The notes beneath the pieces were generated by a model that was given only the letters and a program-made list of their open reading frames with translations, was not told the origin of the DNA and searched no databases. Both the position numbers and the translations under genes were made by a program. Shown one piece after another: positions 1 through 9,945 of a stretch of 64,000 nucleotides of DNA. Every line of letters starts with the position of its first letter. Position 1 is the stretch's first letter. This DNA comes from Aliigemmobacter aestuarii (GTDB lineage Bacteria; Pseudomonadota; Alphaproteobacteria; Rhodobacterales; Rhodobacteraceae): the NCBI RefSeq assembly GCF_004799285.1, contig NZ_SSND01000001.1:1302001-1366000 (forward strand), written 5' to 3'.

Positions 1-884
<884 letters not shown>

Positions 885-912
885 GATTTTGGTTTCCCCT
901 TCCCCAGACCGA

Positions 913-1251
913 TCACAGCGCATCGTCATCGGTTTCACCGGTACGCACGCGCACGGCCTTTTCCACATCCACGACAAAAATCTTGCCGTCGCCGATCTTG
1001 TCGGTCTTGGCGGTCTTGCGGATCGTGTCGACCACCTGTTCGGCCAGCGCGTCGCTGACGACGATCTCGATCCGGACCTTCGGCACGAAGTTCACGGCGT
1101 ATTCCGCGCCGCGGTAGATTTCGGTGTGGCCGGACTGCGAGCCGAAGCCCTTGATCTCGGTCACCATCATTCCGCGCACGCCGATGGCGGTCAGCGCCTC
1201 GCGGACCTCCTCCAGCTTGAACGGCTTGATTGCTGCAATGATCAGTTTCAC
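913..1251 (-). CDS. glnK: Nitrogen regulatory PII protein GlnK
   Basis: Cytoplasmic trimeric PII signal protein that reads 2-oxoglutarate, ATP/ADP and glutamine status, and controls AmtB and nitrogen regulators. The product is exactly 112 residues, the standard PII length. The T-loop carries the uridylylation tyrosine at residue 51 within YRGAEYAVNF, and the C-terminal nucleotide-binding stretch GDGKIFVVDVEKAVRVRTGE is intact. The start is a GTG giving MKLIIAAIKPFKLEEVREAL; an upstream in-frame start would add a tail that PII proteins do not have. It lies just ahead of amtB in one operon. Whether it should be called GlnK or GlnB rests on this linkage to amtB. Nitrogen-dependent transcription from the 250-base upstream region is likely. 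Confidence 0.95.
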   Translation of the reverse strand: MKLIIAAIKPFKLEEVREALTAIGVRGMMVTEIKGFGSQSGHTEIYRGAEYAVNFVPKVRIEIVVSDALAEQVVDTIRKTAKTDKIGDGKIFVVDVEKAVRVRTGETDDDAL

Positions 1252-1370
1252 GTCGGTCCCCTTCTTCCTTGTCAGGCGGCCCGGGTGGGGCCTTGCCCGT
1301 TCAGGAGGGGGGCTTCGCACCCGCAGAACAAGAATTCGCTGCAAAGCGGCGGGGGGCGAATCCGGAAGTA

Positions 1371-1387
1371 TTGCACAAATTTTGCAC
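1371..1387. promoter_or_regulatory. Near-palindrome in the glnK / PBP1A divergent intergenic region
   Basis: The stretch TTGCACAAATTTTGCAC is a near-perfect inverted repeat with TGCA at both ends around AAATTT. It lies about 120 bases upstream of glnK in an otherwise GC-rich 276-base divergent gap. NtrC sites have TGCAC/GTGCA half sites, but with longer spacing than here, so identity as an NtrC site is only a guess. I see no convincing sigma-54 -24/-12 pair. The rest of the gap (1252-1527) shows no gene. Confidence 0.3.
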
Positions 1388-1527
1388 TTCCCGCCCCTAT
1401 CGCCCACTTTTTAGGCAATAGTCGGACCCGAATCGGAGGCACGGATACTCCACATTCCGGCGAAGTCGGGCTAGAGTGAGGCAAAACAAAAGCGTGACGA
1501 GTGCGCGGACTTTCAGGCGGAGCAGGC

Positions 1528-3675
1528 ATGGCTGGAACGGGAAAACGGCGCGCGCCACTGGTGGTGGACCGGCGATACGCAAACACGACAGGCGCGCCCA
1601 AGAAGGCCGAGCGCCGGTCGTCCGCGCCTGCCCCGCGCGGCCCGCGCCGCAAGCGCGGCCTGATCGGCGGGCTGGTCTTCGGCTTCTTCCACCTGATCTG
1701 GCGGATCGTCTGGGGCGTCAGCTGGCGGATCGGCGCCGTGGTGGCGATGATCCTTGCCGCCTCGACCTTCTATTTCTACTCGACGCTTCCGCCGGTGGCC
1801 GATCTTCTGGACGGGCGCGCGCGCGGATCGGTCACGCTTCTGGACCGCGAGGGCAAGGTCTTTGCCTGGCGAGGGGAAACCTTTGGCGGGCAGATCACAT
1901 CGGATACCGTCTCCGAACATCTGCGCAACGCGGTCATCGCGACCGAGGACAAGCGGTTCTATCGCCATTTCGGGATCAGCCCGCGCGGCATCGCCAGCGC
2001 GATCCGCATCAACCTGAGCGAGGGTCGCGGGCCGCTTTCCGGCAACGGCGGCTCGACCATCACGCAGCAGGTGGCCAAGCTTTTGTGCCTTGGCGTTCCT
2101 TATGATCCGAAGGCGTGGAAATCCGAAGCGGAATACGAGGCCGACTGCCGCACCGGGGGCGTCTGGCGCAAGATCAAGGAAGTCCCCTATGCGATGGCGA
2201 TGGAGGCCAAGTATTCCAAGGCCGACATCCTGACGATCTATTTCAACCGCGCCTATCTGGGCGCCGGGGCGCGCGGGTTCGAGGCCGCGGCGCAGCGCTA
2301 TTTCGGAAAGTCCGCCAATCAGGTGAACCCGTCCGAGGCGGCGATGCTGGCCGGGCTTCTGAAGGCACCGTCCTACTATGCACCGACGAACAACATGGAA
2401 CGCGCCCGCGACCGCGCCCGCGTGATCATCGGGCTGATGCAGGAACAGGGGTACCTGACCGCGGCCGAGGCCGCCGATGCCATCGCGAACCCCGCGCATC
2501 TATCCCCGGCGGCGGCGGCGCGCGCGGGCGGCTTCTTTGCCGACTGGGTGATGGAATCCGGCCCCGAATCCTTTACCTCGAAGACGACCGAAGATGTGGT
2601 GATCCGCACCACGATGGACCAGCGGATGCAGAAGCAGGCCGAAGAGGCGCTGGCCCATGTCTTTGCCACCAAGGTCAAGGAAGGGTCGCAGGCGCAGGCC
2701 GCGATCGTGGTGATGAGCGCGGACGGCGCCGTGCGGGCGATGGTCGGGGGGCGCAATACCGATGGTGCCGGGTCGTTCAACCGCGCGACGCAAGCGCTGC
2801 GGCAGACCGGATCGACCTTCAAGCCCTTCGTCTATGCCGCGGCGCTGAACCTCGGCTACAGCCCGGCGGATTTCGTCGAGGATACGCCGCTGACGATGAA
2901 CATCCCCGGTTCGGGGCCCTGGACGCCGCAGAACTATGACAAGACGTTCAAGGGGCTGATCACCCTGACCGAGGCGCTTGCCGAAAGCCGGAACATCCCC
3001 GCCGTGCGCGTCTCGGAGGCCGCGGGGCGCGAGGCCGTGCGCCAGGTGGCGCAGGGCTTCGGGATTCAAAGCGATCTGGCGGCGGGCCCGGCGCTGGCGC
3101 TCGGGGCTTCGGAATCCACGCTGCTGGAAATGACCGGGGCCTTCGCCGGCATCCTGAACGGCGGGTCGGCGGTGGAACCCTATGGCATGGTCGAACTGCG
3201 GCTGCGCGATGATCCGATGCCAACCTTCACCCAGACGGGCGGCATCCAGCAGCGCGTGATCTCGGAAACCGCGGCGCAGTATCTGACCTACATGATGGCC
3301 CAGGTGATCAACCAGGGCACCGGCACCCGCGCCAAGCTTGACCGCGAGGCCGCCGGAAAGACCGGCACGACGCAGGCCGCGCGGGACGCGTGGTTCATCG
3401 GCTATACCGCCGATTACGTCGCGGGCGTCTGGATGGGCTATGACGACAACAAGCCGCTGACCGGCGTGACCGGGGGCGGGCTACCTGCCGAGATATGGCG
3501 CGAGGTGATGATGCGGATCCACGAAGGCATCCCGGCGCGCCCGCTGCCCATGCTGATCCCCGAACCGCGCCTGCCGCCGGGCCAGAGCGGCGCAGCACCC
3601 GCCCGCGAACCCGCCGCCGACCCGATCGAGAACATCCTGCGCGATGTCTTCGGCAGCTTTACCGGCACCTACTGA
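1528..3675 (+). CDS. Class A penicillin-binding protein (PBP1A family transglycosylase/transpeptidase)
   Basis: Bifunctional peptidoglycan synthase anchored in the inner membrane. A basic cytoplasmic tail is followed by one transmembrane helix (about residues 68-84). The GT51 glycosyltransferase domain has the catalytic Glu in VIATEDKRFYRHFG (near residue 140) and GGSTITQQVAKL. The transpeptidase domain has the active-site Ser in TGSTFKPF (near residue 428), then SRN, then KTGTTQ. A short Cys-containing insertion (LCLGVPYDPKAW) follows TQQVAKL. I chose the ATG at 1528 because AGGCGGAGCAGG precedes it; a GTG at 1501 is possible and would add nine residues. It is transcribed divergently from glnK and ends in a strong hairpin terminator. 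Which PBP1 paralogue it is cannot be settled here. Confidence 0.93.
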   Translation: MAGTGKRRAPLVVDRRYANTTGAPKKAERRSSAPAPRGPRRKRGLIGGLVFGFFHLIWRIVWGVSWRIGAVVAMILAASTFYFYSTLPPVADLLDGRARGSVTLLDREGKVFAWRGETFGGQITSDTVSEHLRNAVIATEDKRFYRHFGISPRGIASAIRINLSEGRGPLSGNGGSTITQQVAKLLCLGVPYDPKAWKSEAEYEADCRTGGVWRKIKEVPYAMAMEAKYSKADILTIYFNRAYLGAGARGFEAAAQRYFGKSANQVNPSEAAMLAGLLKAPSYYAPTNNMERARDRARVIIGLMQEQGYLTAAEAADAIANPAHLSPAAAARAGGFFADWVMESGPESFTSKTTEDVVIRTTMDQRMQKQAEEALAHVFATKVKEGSQAQAAIVVMSADGAVRAMVGGRNTDGAGSFNRATQALRQTGSTFKPFVYAAALNLGYSPADFVEDTPLTMNIPGSGPWTPQNYDKTFKGLITLTEALAESRNIPAVRVSEAAGREAVRQVAQGFGIQSDLAAGPALALGASESTLLEMTGAFAGILNGGSAVEPYGMVELRLRDDPMPTFTQTGGIQQRVISETAAQYLTYMMAQVINQGTGTRAKLDREAAGKTGTTQAARDAWFIGYTADYVAGVWMGYDDNKPLTGVTGGGLPAEIWREVMMRIHEGIPARPLPMLIPEPRLPPGQSGAAPAREPAADPIENILRDVFGSFTGTY

Positions 3676-3687
3676 GGCGATCCGGAA

Positions 3688-3728
3688 AAACATAACCCCC
3701 GGTCGCCTTCGCGCCGGGGGTTATGTTT
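3688..3728. terminator. Bidirectional hairpin terminator between PBP1A and mlaC
   Basis: A perfect 15-bp stem (AAACATAACCCCCGG pairing with CCGGGGGTTATGTTT) closes an 11-base loop. It lies 12 bases after the PBP1A stop and 18 bases before the convergent mlaC stop. A-rich and T-rich flanks on the two sides let it serve both strands. Confidence 0.88.
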
Positions 3729-3746
3729 CTTTGACGGGTCGGAGGG

Positions 3747-4364
3747 TCAGCTGGCGTTCAGATCGCCGATCAGCGCGTTGATGTCGCCCTTGCGGCGATC
3801 CAGCATCGCGCCGATTTCCTGCCGCTCGCTGGCCAGCATGTTCACGCCCTCGATGATGATGTTGAAGAACAGGTCCTTGCCGGACTTGTTCGACACATGC
3901 CAGCGCAGGTCGAACGGCGCCTCGCCCTTCAGGTGCGCGACCGAGATCACCTCGAAATAGCTTTTCAGCGGGCGGGCATCGACCACCTCGATGCGGCCAC
4001 CGATGAATTCGCGGAAGCGCTTGCCGTATTTGCGGCCGATATAGGCCTGATAGGCCTTGGTAAAGGCCGACATCTGCGATGAGCTGGCCGAACGCGCGGC
4101 CACGCCAAGGGCGGAACGGGCGATCGTCGGCACGTCGGCGTACCGGGCGAAGATCTTTTCGAAATCCTTGTACATCGCCGCTTCCGCTTTGCCGGAATTG
4201 ATGACGCTGTTCACATCGGTGATGGCACGGTCGATCAGCGCGCGGGCGGAATTCAGGTCAAGCGCCGATGCGGCTTGTGGAACCATGGCTGTGCCGGCAA
4301 GGGCCGCAGCGCCGCAAACGACAAAGCCACGCCGGGTCACGGCGACAGGAAGGGAGCGCTCCAT
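3747..4364 (-). CDS. mlaC: MlaC-type phospholipid-binding periplasmic protein
   Basis: Periplasmic shuttle of the Mla system that carries phospholipids between the outer-membrane MlaA complex and the inner-membrane MlaFEDB transporter. The 205-residue product starts with a twin-Arg-like leader (TRRGFVVCGAAALAG, Ala-rich cleavage region near ASA) and then the MlaC/Ttg2D fold, with IARSALGVAAR, YIGRKYGKRFREFIGG and FNIIIEGVNML as recognisable stretches. I start it at the ATG at 4362-4364; a TTG two codons earlier is possible. It follows mlaA almost immediately, so the two are co-transcribed. The transporter genes mlaFEDB are not in the window. Confidence 0.88.
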   Translation of the reverse strand: MERSLPVAVTRRGFVVCGAAALAGTAMVPQAASALDLNSARALIDRAITDVNSVINSGKAEAAMYKDFEKIFARYADVPTIARSALGVAARSASSSQMSAFTKAYQAYIGRKYGKRFREFIGGRIEVVDARPLKSYFEVISVAHLKGEAPFDLRWHVSNKSGKDLFFNIIIEGVNMLASERQEIGAMLDRRKGDINALIGDLNAS

Positions 4365-4371
4365 GTCCAAC

Positions 4372-5133
4372 TCATTCCTCGTAGGGGTCTATGAACGAAT
4401 CTTCCGATGATGCGGTCTGCCCCAGTTCGAACCGCCGGTTTTGCAGATACAGCAGCCGCGTCTGGGCATAGCTGTCTGCGCTATCATATAGGACGGAATC
4501 GATGGTTTCGGAATACCGGTCCCGATCACCAAGTTTTGAAAGCACCTTCGCGCCGGTGCCGACATAGCTTTCCGGCTTGGGCAGGACGCGGCCGACCGGG
4601 TTCATCGCGAAATCGACGATCGTGCCCATCGTGTCACGCCCGGTCGAGGGGCCAAGGCCCGGAAGTTCCATGTAGGACCCTTCGCCCACGCCCCAGACAT
4701 GCAGCGTTTCGCCGAAATCCGTATCCTTGCCCGGCAGGCCGATGGCGCTGGCCGGGTCGAACAGGCCGGCGATCCCGACGGTAGAGTTGATCACGAAACG
4801 CAGCGTGTTTTCCAGCACGTGATGCGGCCGCAACTGCAAGGCGCCGTTCACCGCATCGCCCGGAAGTTCAAGGTTTTCGGCAAAGTTCGAAACGCCGATC
4901 TTCACAGGTTCGGGCACGATCGCGCCATAGGCACTGGAGGTGGGGCGCAGGATCGCCTTGTCCAGCGCGATGTTGAACGCGTGGATCTCGCGGTTCTTGG
5001 CCTCGTCGGGGTCGTTCGGTTCAACCGGCGGAACAGGCGCTGCGCAGGCCGACAGAAGGGCCGCCACCGTGATCATCAGGGCAGGTCGCGCATGAACTTT
5101 GCCGAGCGCCCGAAAAACAAATGGAAAATCCAC
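4372..5133 (-). CDS. mlaA: MlaA (VacJ) family outer-membrane lipoprotein
   Basis: Outer-membrane lipoprotein that removes surface phospholipids and hands them to MlaC. The leader ends in the lipobox LLSAC, so Cys30 is the expected lipidation site. The MlaA domain is full length (253 residues), with NREIHAFNIALDKAILRP, VSNFAENLELPGDAVNGALQ, RFVINSTVGIAGLFDPA and DFGETLHVWGVGEG. The start is a GTG with AGGAAG six bases upstream; the next ATG would leave a signal peptide too short. It is first in the mlaA-mlaC pair. Confidence 0.93.
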   Translation of the reverse strand: MDFPFVFRALGKVHARPALMITVAALLSACAAPVPPVEPNDPDEAKNREIHAFNIALDKAILRPTSSAYGAIVPEPVKIGVSNFAENLELPGDAVNGALQLRPHHVLENTLRFVINSTVGIAGLFDPASAIGLPGKDTDFGETLHVWGVGEGSYMELPGLGPSTGRDTMGTIVDFAMNPVGRVLPKPESYVGTGAKVLSKLGDRDRYSETIDSVLYDSADSYAQTRLLYLQNRRFELGQTASSEDSFIDPYEE

Positions 5134-5308
5134 GGTCTTCTTCCTACTGTTCGACCCGGAGCCGGGGTAACACAGGTTTAAACTTCATTGGGCATGGAAT
5201 AAGGTCGCGCGAAAGCAATGACAACGCCCGATCGGCGGATTATGGACATTCAGGTGTTTTTTTGCCCACAGGCGGGTCCGGGCCTGGTGGGCGCGAAAGG
5301 ATAACGGA
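5134..5308. promoter_or_regulatory. Divergent promoter region mlaA / type I secretion operon
   Basis: A 175-base gap between divergent genes, less GC-rich than its surroundings, with an 8-bp palindrome GTTTAAAC near 5177. It must hold promoters for both directions. I could not assign -35/-10 pairs with confidence. A GAAAGGA Shine-Dalgarno precedes the ATG at 5309. Confidence 0.4.
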
Positions 5309-7042
5309 ATGCGCAACGAAAAGGCGCCAGGTCTTTACGAATTGCGGCAGGCACGGCGCGAGTCGATGGGACCGATCCTTGCGGTATTCCTGTTTTCGGT
5401 CTGCGTGAACGCGCTGATGCTGACCGGTCCCCTGTACATGCTTCAGGTCTATGACCGGGTGCTCAGCAGCCGGTCCGAGGCGACGCTGGTCGCGCTTTCG
5501 GTGCTGGTGGCTTTCCTCTTCCTGATGATGGGCATCCTTGACCATGTGCGCGGGCGCGTCATGGCGCGGATCGGCGCGCGGTTCCAGGACCGGCTGGACC
5601 GCCGGGTGTTCGAAGCCTCGGTCAAGCGGATGTCGGTGGCCCCTTCCGATCAGGCCGCCGTCGCCGCGCAGCGGGATCTGGAATCGATCCAGCGACTTTG
5701 GGCCTCGCCCGTGCTGCTGGCGGTGTTCGACATTCCCTGGACCCCGATCTTCATCGCCGCGATCTTCATCTTTCACCCCTGGATGGGCTGGCTTGCGGTT
5801 GGCGGCGGCGTGCTTCTGGTGATCATCACGATCCTCAACCAGACGATGACCAAGCTGCCGATGAACCGGGCGAACATGGCCACGATCCATGCCGAACGGA
5901 TGGCCGAGAACCTGAAAGCCGAAGCCGAGGTGGTGCAGGCCCTGGGGATGATGGGCGCGGGCTTCGACCGCTGGCAGACAGCGCGCCAGAAATCCCTGCG
6001 CGAAACCATGCTGGCGGCCGATCTGGGCGGCTCCTTCTCGACCTTGTCCAAGACCTTCCGGCTGTTCCTGCAATCGGCCATGCTGGGCCTTGCCGGCTGG
6101 CTCGTGCTGCGCGGTGAACTGTCGCCCGGCGCGATGATCGCGGGGTCCATCCTGATGGGCCGCGCGCTGGCCCCGATCGAAATGGCCGTGGGCCAGTGGG
6201 CCGTGGTGCAGCGCGCGCAGGAGGCCTGGGACCGGCTGGCCGACCTGTTCACCCGCACGCCGGTAGAGCCGCCGCGCACCGCCCTGCCCCGCCCCCGCGC
6301 CCTGCTGGAGGCACAGAACCTGACGGTGGTCCCGCCGGGCGAAAACCAGGCCGTGCTGCGCATGGTCAGCTTCCGGCTGGAACCGGGGCAGGCTTTGGGC
6401 GTGATCGGGCCGTCGGGTTCGGGCAAGTCCACGCTGGCGCGCGCGCTGATCGGGGCCTGGAAGCCCGCGGGCGGCAAGGTGCGGCTGGATGGCGCCTCGC
6501 TTGATCAGTACGACCCTGACGTTCTTGGCAGCTACATCGGCTATCTGCCGCAGCGCGTGACGCTGTTCGAGGGTACGATCGCCGAGAACATCGCCCGGCT
6601 TCAGGGCCGGCCGGACGGGCAGAAGGTGGTCGAGGCCGCACAGAAGGCCGCCGCCCACGAGATGATCGTGAAGCTGCCCGAAGGCTATGACACGCGCGTT
6701 TCGGCGCTTGGCGGGCGCCTGTCGGGCGGGCAGATCCAGCGCATCGGCCTGGCCCGCGCCATGTATGGCGATCCGGTCATCCTGGTGCTGGACGAGCCGA
6801 ACTCCAACCTCGACAACGAAGGCTCGATGGCGCTGAACCTCGCGATCCGGTCGATGAAAGAAGCGGGCCGCGCGATCCTGATCATGGCGCACCGTCCCGC
6901 AGCGATCCAGGAATGTGATCTGCTGATGGTGATGGAAGACGGCACGCGCCGCGCCTTCGGACCGCGCGACCAGGTGCTGCGCGACATGGTCAAGAACCAC
7001 ACCGAAATCGTCAAGAACGCAGGCCCCGGAGGCGTGACGTGA
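5309..7042 (+). CDS. Type I secretion ABC transporter (permease fused to ATPase)
   Basis: Inner-membrane energiser of a three-part type I exporter. At 577 residues it has the PrsD/AprD/RsaD layout: hydrophobic transmembrane domain in the first half (starting [18 protein letters not shown], then [13 protein letters not shown]), and an ABC ATPase in the second half with Walker [10 protein letters not shown], signature [15 protein letters not shown], Walker [14 protein letters not shown] and switch His in IMAHRP. No N-terminal C39 peptidase domain is present, so substrates should carry uncleaved C-terminal signals as RTX proteins do. It overlaps the adaptor gene by four bases. No TolC-like outer-membrane partner is in the window. 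The RTX protein at 53.6-55.7 kb is a candidate substrate. Confidence 0.93.
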   Translation: MRNEKAPGLYELRQARRESMGPILAVFLFSVCVNALMLTGPLYMLQVYDRVLSSRSEATLVALSVLVAFLFLMMGILDHVRGRVMARIGARFQDRLDRRVFEASVKRMSVAPSDQAAVAAQRDLESIQRLWASPVLLAVFDIPWTPIFIAAIFIFHPWMGWLAVGGGVLLVIITILNQTMTKLPMNRANMATIHAERMAENLKAEAEVVQALGMMGAGFDRWQTARQKSLRETMLAADLGGSFSTLSKTFRLFLQSAMLGLAGWLVLRGELSPGAMIAGSILMGRALAPIEMAVGQWAVVQRAQEAWDRLADLFTRTPVEPPRTALPRPRALLEAQNLTVVPPGENQAVLRMVSFRLEPGQALGVIGPSGSGKSTLARALIGAWKPAGGKVRLDGASLDQYDPDVLGSYIGYLPQRVTLFEGTIAENIARLQGRPDGQKVVEAAQKAAAHEMIVKLPEGYDTRVSALGGRLSGGQIQRIGLARAMYGDPVILVLDEPNSNLDNEGSMALNLAIRSMKEAGRAILIMAHRPAAIQECDLLMVMEDGTRRAFGPRDQVLRDMVKNHTEIVKNAGPGGVT

Positions 7043-8481
7043 ATACCCCCGATCCCGGCGCCAAGGCCGGCCCCACCCCCCTGGCAAAGATCGATCCCGC
7101 GAAGGCCCCAGCGACGGGTGCAACGACGGGCGCAACGGGGGCAACCGGCGCGCCCTCCGGCCCCGTCCGCGATGCATCTGCGGGCGCGACCGCAGGCTGG
7201 TCGCCACGCCGCCACCTGATGATCGGTTATGTCGCGACCGCGATCCTTCTGGGCGGCTTCGGCGGTTGGGCCGTCACGGCCGAGATCGCCGGGGCCGTGA
7301 TCACCAGCGGCCGGCTCGAGGTCGAACAGAACCGCCAGGTGGTGCAGCACCCCGACGGCGGCGTCGTGCAGGAAATCCTGGTCGCGGAAGGTGCCTCCGT
7401 GACCGCGGGGGACCTTCTGTTCCGGCTGGATGGCGCCCTGGTGCGATCCGAGCTGGCCATCGTCGAGGGCCAGTTGTTCGAGATCATGGCACGCCGTGCC
7501 CGGCTGACGGCCGAACGCGACGACATGGACGCCCCCGCCTTCCCCGATGAACTGGTGACAGTCTCGGCCACCCGCCCCGAAGTGGCCGAACTGGTCGACG
7601 GTCAGAACCGGCTGTTCCAGGCCCGGCGCGATACGCTTGCGCGCCAGATCCAGCAGCTTGGCGAACGCAGGAAACAGATCGAAAGCCAGATCACCGGCAT
7701 CACCGCGCAATCCGATGCGCTGACCGCCCAGCTTGACCTGATCCGCCAGGAACTGGCCGACCAGCAGGCGCTGCTGGAAAAGGGTCTTGCGCAGTCCAGC
7801 CGCGTGCTGGCCCTGCAGCGGGAAGAGGCGCGGCTGCGCGGGCAGGTCGGCGAACTGGCCGCCGGGATCGGCCAGTCACGCGAACGCATCACCGAGATCG
7901 AGATCGAGACCCTGGGCCTGGCCGATGCCCGGCGCGAAGAGGCCAGCACGCAACTGCGCGACATCGGCAGCCAGGAACTGGAACTGGCCGAACGCCGCCG
8001 CGCGCTGACCGAACAGATCGCCCGGCTCGACATCCGCGCGCCCGTGTCCGGCATTGTCCTTGGCCTTCAGGTCACCACGCCGCAGTCGGTGATCCGCCCG
8101 GCCGAACCGGTGCTGTACCTCATCCCGCAGGACCGCCCGCTGGTCATCGCCTCGCAGGTCGCGGTGATCGACGTCGATCAGGTCCATCCCGGCCAGGAGG
8201 TGGAGCTTGTCTTCTCGGCCTTCTCCTCGCGTACCACGCCGCATCTGAAGGGATCGGTCACCAGCGTCTCGCCCGATGCCTTCACCGACGAGGCGACCGG
8301 GCAATCCTTCTACCGTGCCGAAATCGCGCTAGCCGAGGGCGAGATCGACAAGCTCGAAGGTCTCACCCTTATCCCCGGCATGCCGGTCGAGGCCTTCATC
8401 AAGACCGACGAACGGTCCCCCATGGCCTATCTCGTCAAGCCCTTCACCGACTACTTCAACCGAGCCTTCCGCGAAAGCTGA
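7039..8481 (+). CDS. HlyD/PrsE-type membrane fusion protein of type I secretion
   Basis: Periplasmic adaptor that bridges the ABC exporter to an outer-membrane channel. The Pro/Ala/Thr-rich N-terminus contains a repeated [13 protein letters not shown]-like stretch. It is followed by one transmembrane helix (about residues 58-77), a lipoyl-like half ([18 protein letters not shown]), a long coiled coil rich in Arg, Gln and Glu (about residues 165-320), and the second lipoyl half [15 protein letters not shown]. The end, [17 protein letters not shown], is typical of the HlyD family. The GTG start overlaps the ATPase stop (GTGA) and has CCGGAGG six bases ahead. The two genes form one operon. Confidence 0.92.
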   Translation: MNTPDPGAKAGPTPLAKIDPAKAPATGATTGATGATGAPSGPVRDASAGATAGWSPRRHLMIGYVATAILLGGFGGWAVTAEIAGAVITSGRLEVEQNRQVVQHPDGGVVQEILVAEGASVTAGDLLFRLDGALVRSELAIVEGQLFEIMARRARLTAERDDMDAPAFPDELVTVSATRPEVAELVDGQNRLFQARRDTLARQIQQLGERRKQIESQITGITAQSDALTAQLDLIRQELADQQALLEKGLAQSSRVLALQREEARLRGQVGELAAGIGQSRERITEIEIETLGLADARREEASTQLRDIGSQELELAERRRALTEQIARLDIRAPVSGIVLGLQVTTPQSVIRPAEPVLYLIPQDRPLVIASQVAVIDVDQVHPGQEVELVFSAFSSRTTPHLKGSVTSVSPDAFTDEATGQSFYRAEIALAEGEIDKLEGLTLIPGMPVEAFIKTDERSPMAYLVKPFTDYFNRAFRES

Positions 8482-8579
8482 ACACGACCGACGCCAGGGC
8501 ACCCCACCACTTGATCCCGCAGCGCCCCCCGGATAGCGTCCGGCGCGACGTCGGAACCGATCCGCGACAGGAGGATACC

Positions 8580-9041
8580 ATGACCGCCATCGAAACCCGC
8601 CTTGCCGAACTGGGCGTGACCCTGCCCGACGCACCCGCACCGGCGGCCAATTACGTGCCCTTCGTCGTGGTCGGCAATCTGGTGCATGTGTCGGGCCAGA
8701 TCAGCCAGAATGCGAACGGCCTGATCAAGGGCCGCTTGGGTGACGACATGGACGTGGCCGCGGGGGCAGAGGCCGCCAAAAGCTGTGCGATCAGCTTGCT
8801 CGCCCAGGTCAAGAAGGCCTGCGGCGGTGATCTGTCGCGGCTGAAACGGGCGGTGAAGCTTGTGGGTTTCGTGAACTCCACCGCTGATTTCACCGACCAG
8901 CCCAAGGTGATCAACGGCGCCTCCGATTTCCTCGTCGCGGCGCTTGGCGATGCCGGGCGCCATGCCCGCTCGGCCGTGTCGGCGGCCTCGTTGCCGCTTG
9001 GCGTCGCGGTCGAGATCGAAGGCATCTTCGAGATCGCCTGA
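8580..9041 (+). CDS. RidA family protein
   Basis: Small (153-residue) trimeric enamine/imine deaminase family; canonical members hydrolyse 2-aminoacrylate-type intermediates from PLP enzymes. This one belongs to the YjgH/TdcF-like branch with ANYVPFVVVGNLVHVSGQ at the front, and HARSAVSAASLPLGVAVEIE at the end, where the active-site Arg (HARSAV) is kept. The ATG at 8580 follows AGGAGG-like GACAGGAGG. The downstream glycerophosphodiesterase begins one base after the stop, so they are co-transcribed. The true substrate is unknown. Confidence 0.88.
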   Translation: MTAIETRLAELGVTLPDAPAPAANYVPFVVVGNLVHVSGQISQNANGLIKGRLGDDMDVAAGAEAAKSCAISLLAQVKKACGGDLSRLKRAVKLVGFVNSTADFTDQPKVINGASDFLVAALGDAGRHARSAVSAASLPLGVAVEIEGIFEIA

Positions 9042-9042
9042 C

Positions 9043-9819
9043 ATGAGCGGCGCGCCGGCCCTTCCCGCAGATTTCCTGCGCCGCCCGATCGCGCACCGGG
9101 CGTTGCATGACCGGGCGGCGGGACGCCCCGAGAACAGCCGCGATGCGATCCGTGCTGCCGTTCAGGCCGGATACGGGATCGAGATCGACCTGCAACTGTC
9201 TGCAGACGGCCAGGCGATGGTGTTCCACGACGACACGCTGGAACGGCTGACCGCCGAAACCGGGCCGGTCTTTGCCCGCGGTGCCGCCGAGCTGTCGGCG
9301 ATCGGCCTCATGGACGCCGCCGACGGCATCCCCACGCTGGCCGAGGTGCTTCGGATCATCGACGGGCAGGTGCCGCTGCTGATCGAACTGAAGGATCAGG
9401 CCGGGCATGGGCGTCCCGGCCCCGGACCGCTGGAACAGGCCACGGCGACGGCACTTGCCGGTTATCGCGGCCCGGTGGCGGTGATGTCCTTCAACCCCGA
9501 GATGGTGGCCGCGATGGCGCGCCTTGCCCCCGGCATCCCGCGTGGCATCACCACGGGCAGCTACGACCCTGACGATTACGCCCCGACCCCGCCGGATGTC
9601 TGTGACCGCCTGCGCGCCATACCCGATTACGATTCGGTCGGTGCCTGCTTCATCAGCCACGAATGGACTGACCTCGACAGGCCGAGGGTCGCCGAGCTGA
9701 AGGCGCGCGGCGCCGCCGTCCTGTGCTGGACGATCAAATCGTCGGCCGACGAGGCTACGGCGCGCCGCATCGCCGACAACATAACCTTCGAAGGTTATGC
9801 CGCGCCCTTCCCGGCTTGA
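9043..9819 (+). CDS. Glycerophosphodiester phosphodiesterase (UgpQ-like)
   Basis: Hydrolyses glycerophosphodiesters to glycerol 3-phosphate and an alcohol. The 258-residue product has the GDPD signature: PIAHRALHDRAAGRPENS (catalytic His), IEIDLQLSADGQAMVFHDD (metal-binding Glu/Asp and second His), IPTLAEVL, LIELKDQ and the closing DNITFEGY. No signal peptide is visible, so it is cytosolic. The start ATG lies directly after the RidA stop. The codons for the last conserved block contain a perfect 18-bp palindrome (9781-9798). Confidence 0.92.
   Translation: MSGAPALPADFLRRPIAHRALHDRAAGRPENSRDAIRAAVQAGYGIEIDLQLSADGQAMVFHDDTLERLTAETGPVFARGAAELSAIGLMDAADGIPTLAEVLRIIDGQVPLLIELKDQAGHGRPGPGPLEQATATALAGYRGPVAVMSFNPEMVAAMARLAPGIPRGITTGSYDPDDYAPTPPDVCDRLRAIPDYDSVGACFISHEWTDLDRPRVAELKARGAAVLCWTIKSSADEATARRIADNITFEGYAAPFPA
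9781..9798. repeat. Perfect 18-bp palindrome at the 3' end of the GDPD gene
   Basis: ATAACCTTCGAAGGTTAT reads identically on both strands. It lies inside codons for the conserved NITFEGY end of the protein, 21 bases before the stop. It could be chance under codon constraint or a small hairpin in the mRNA. Confidence 0.5.
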
Positions 9820-9945
9820 CCCGCGCCCGGCCCGGCCCACCTTCTGCGGCGTGGCGCGTCTTTCCGTCACGAACATCTTCGGCGGGCCGTTGGGCAGGCA
9901 GCCCCCGGCCTTGGCGTAGAAACAGGAACCGGGACAGATAGCCCG

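Noticed and set aside
1252-1527. Sigma-54 promoter for glnK
   Set aside because: No GG-N10-GC arrangement with the TGGCAC/TTGC context was found on the minus strand at a sensible distance.
5240-7207. 655-codon minus-strand frame opposite the type I ATPase
   Set aside because: The plus strand has complete ABC transporter motifs; the minus frame is an Arg/His-rich shadow.
9820-9945. Possible short gene between the GDPD and COG3146 genes
   Set aside because: The frames are short, lack motifs and have no start with a ribosome-binding site.
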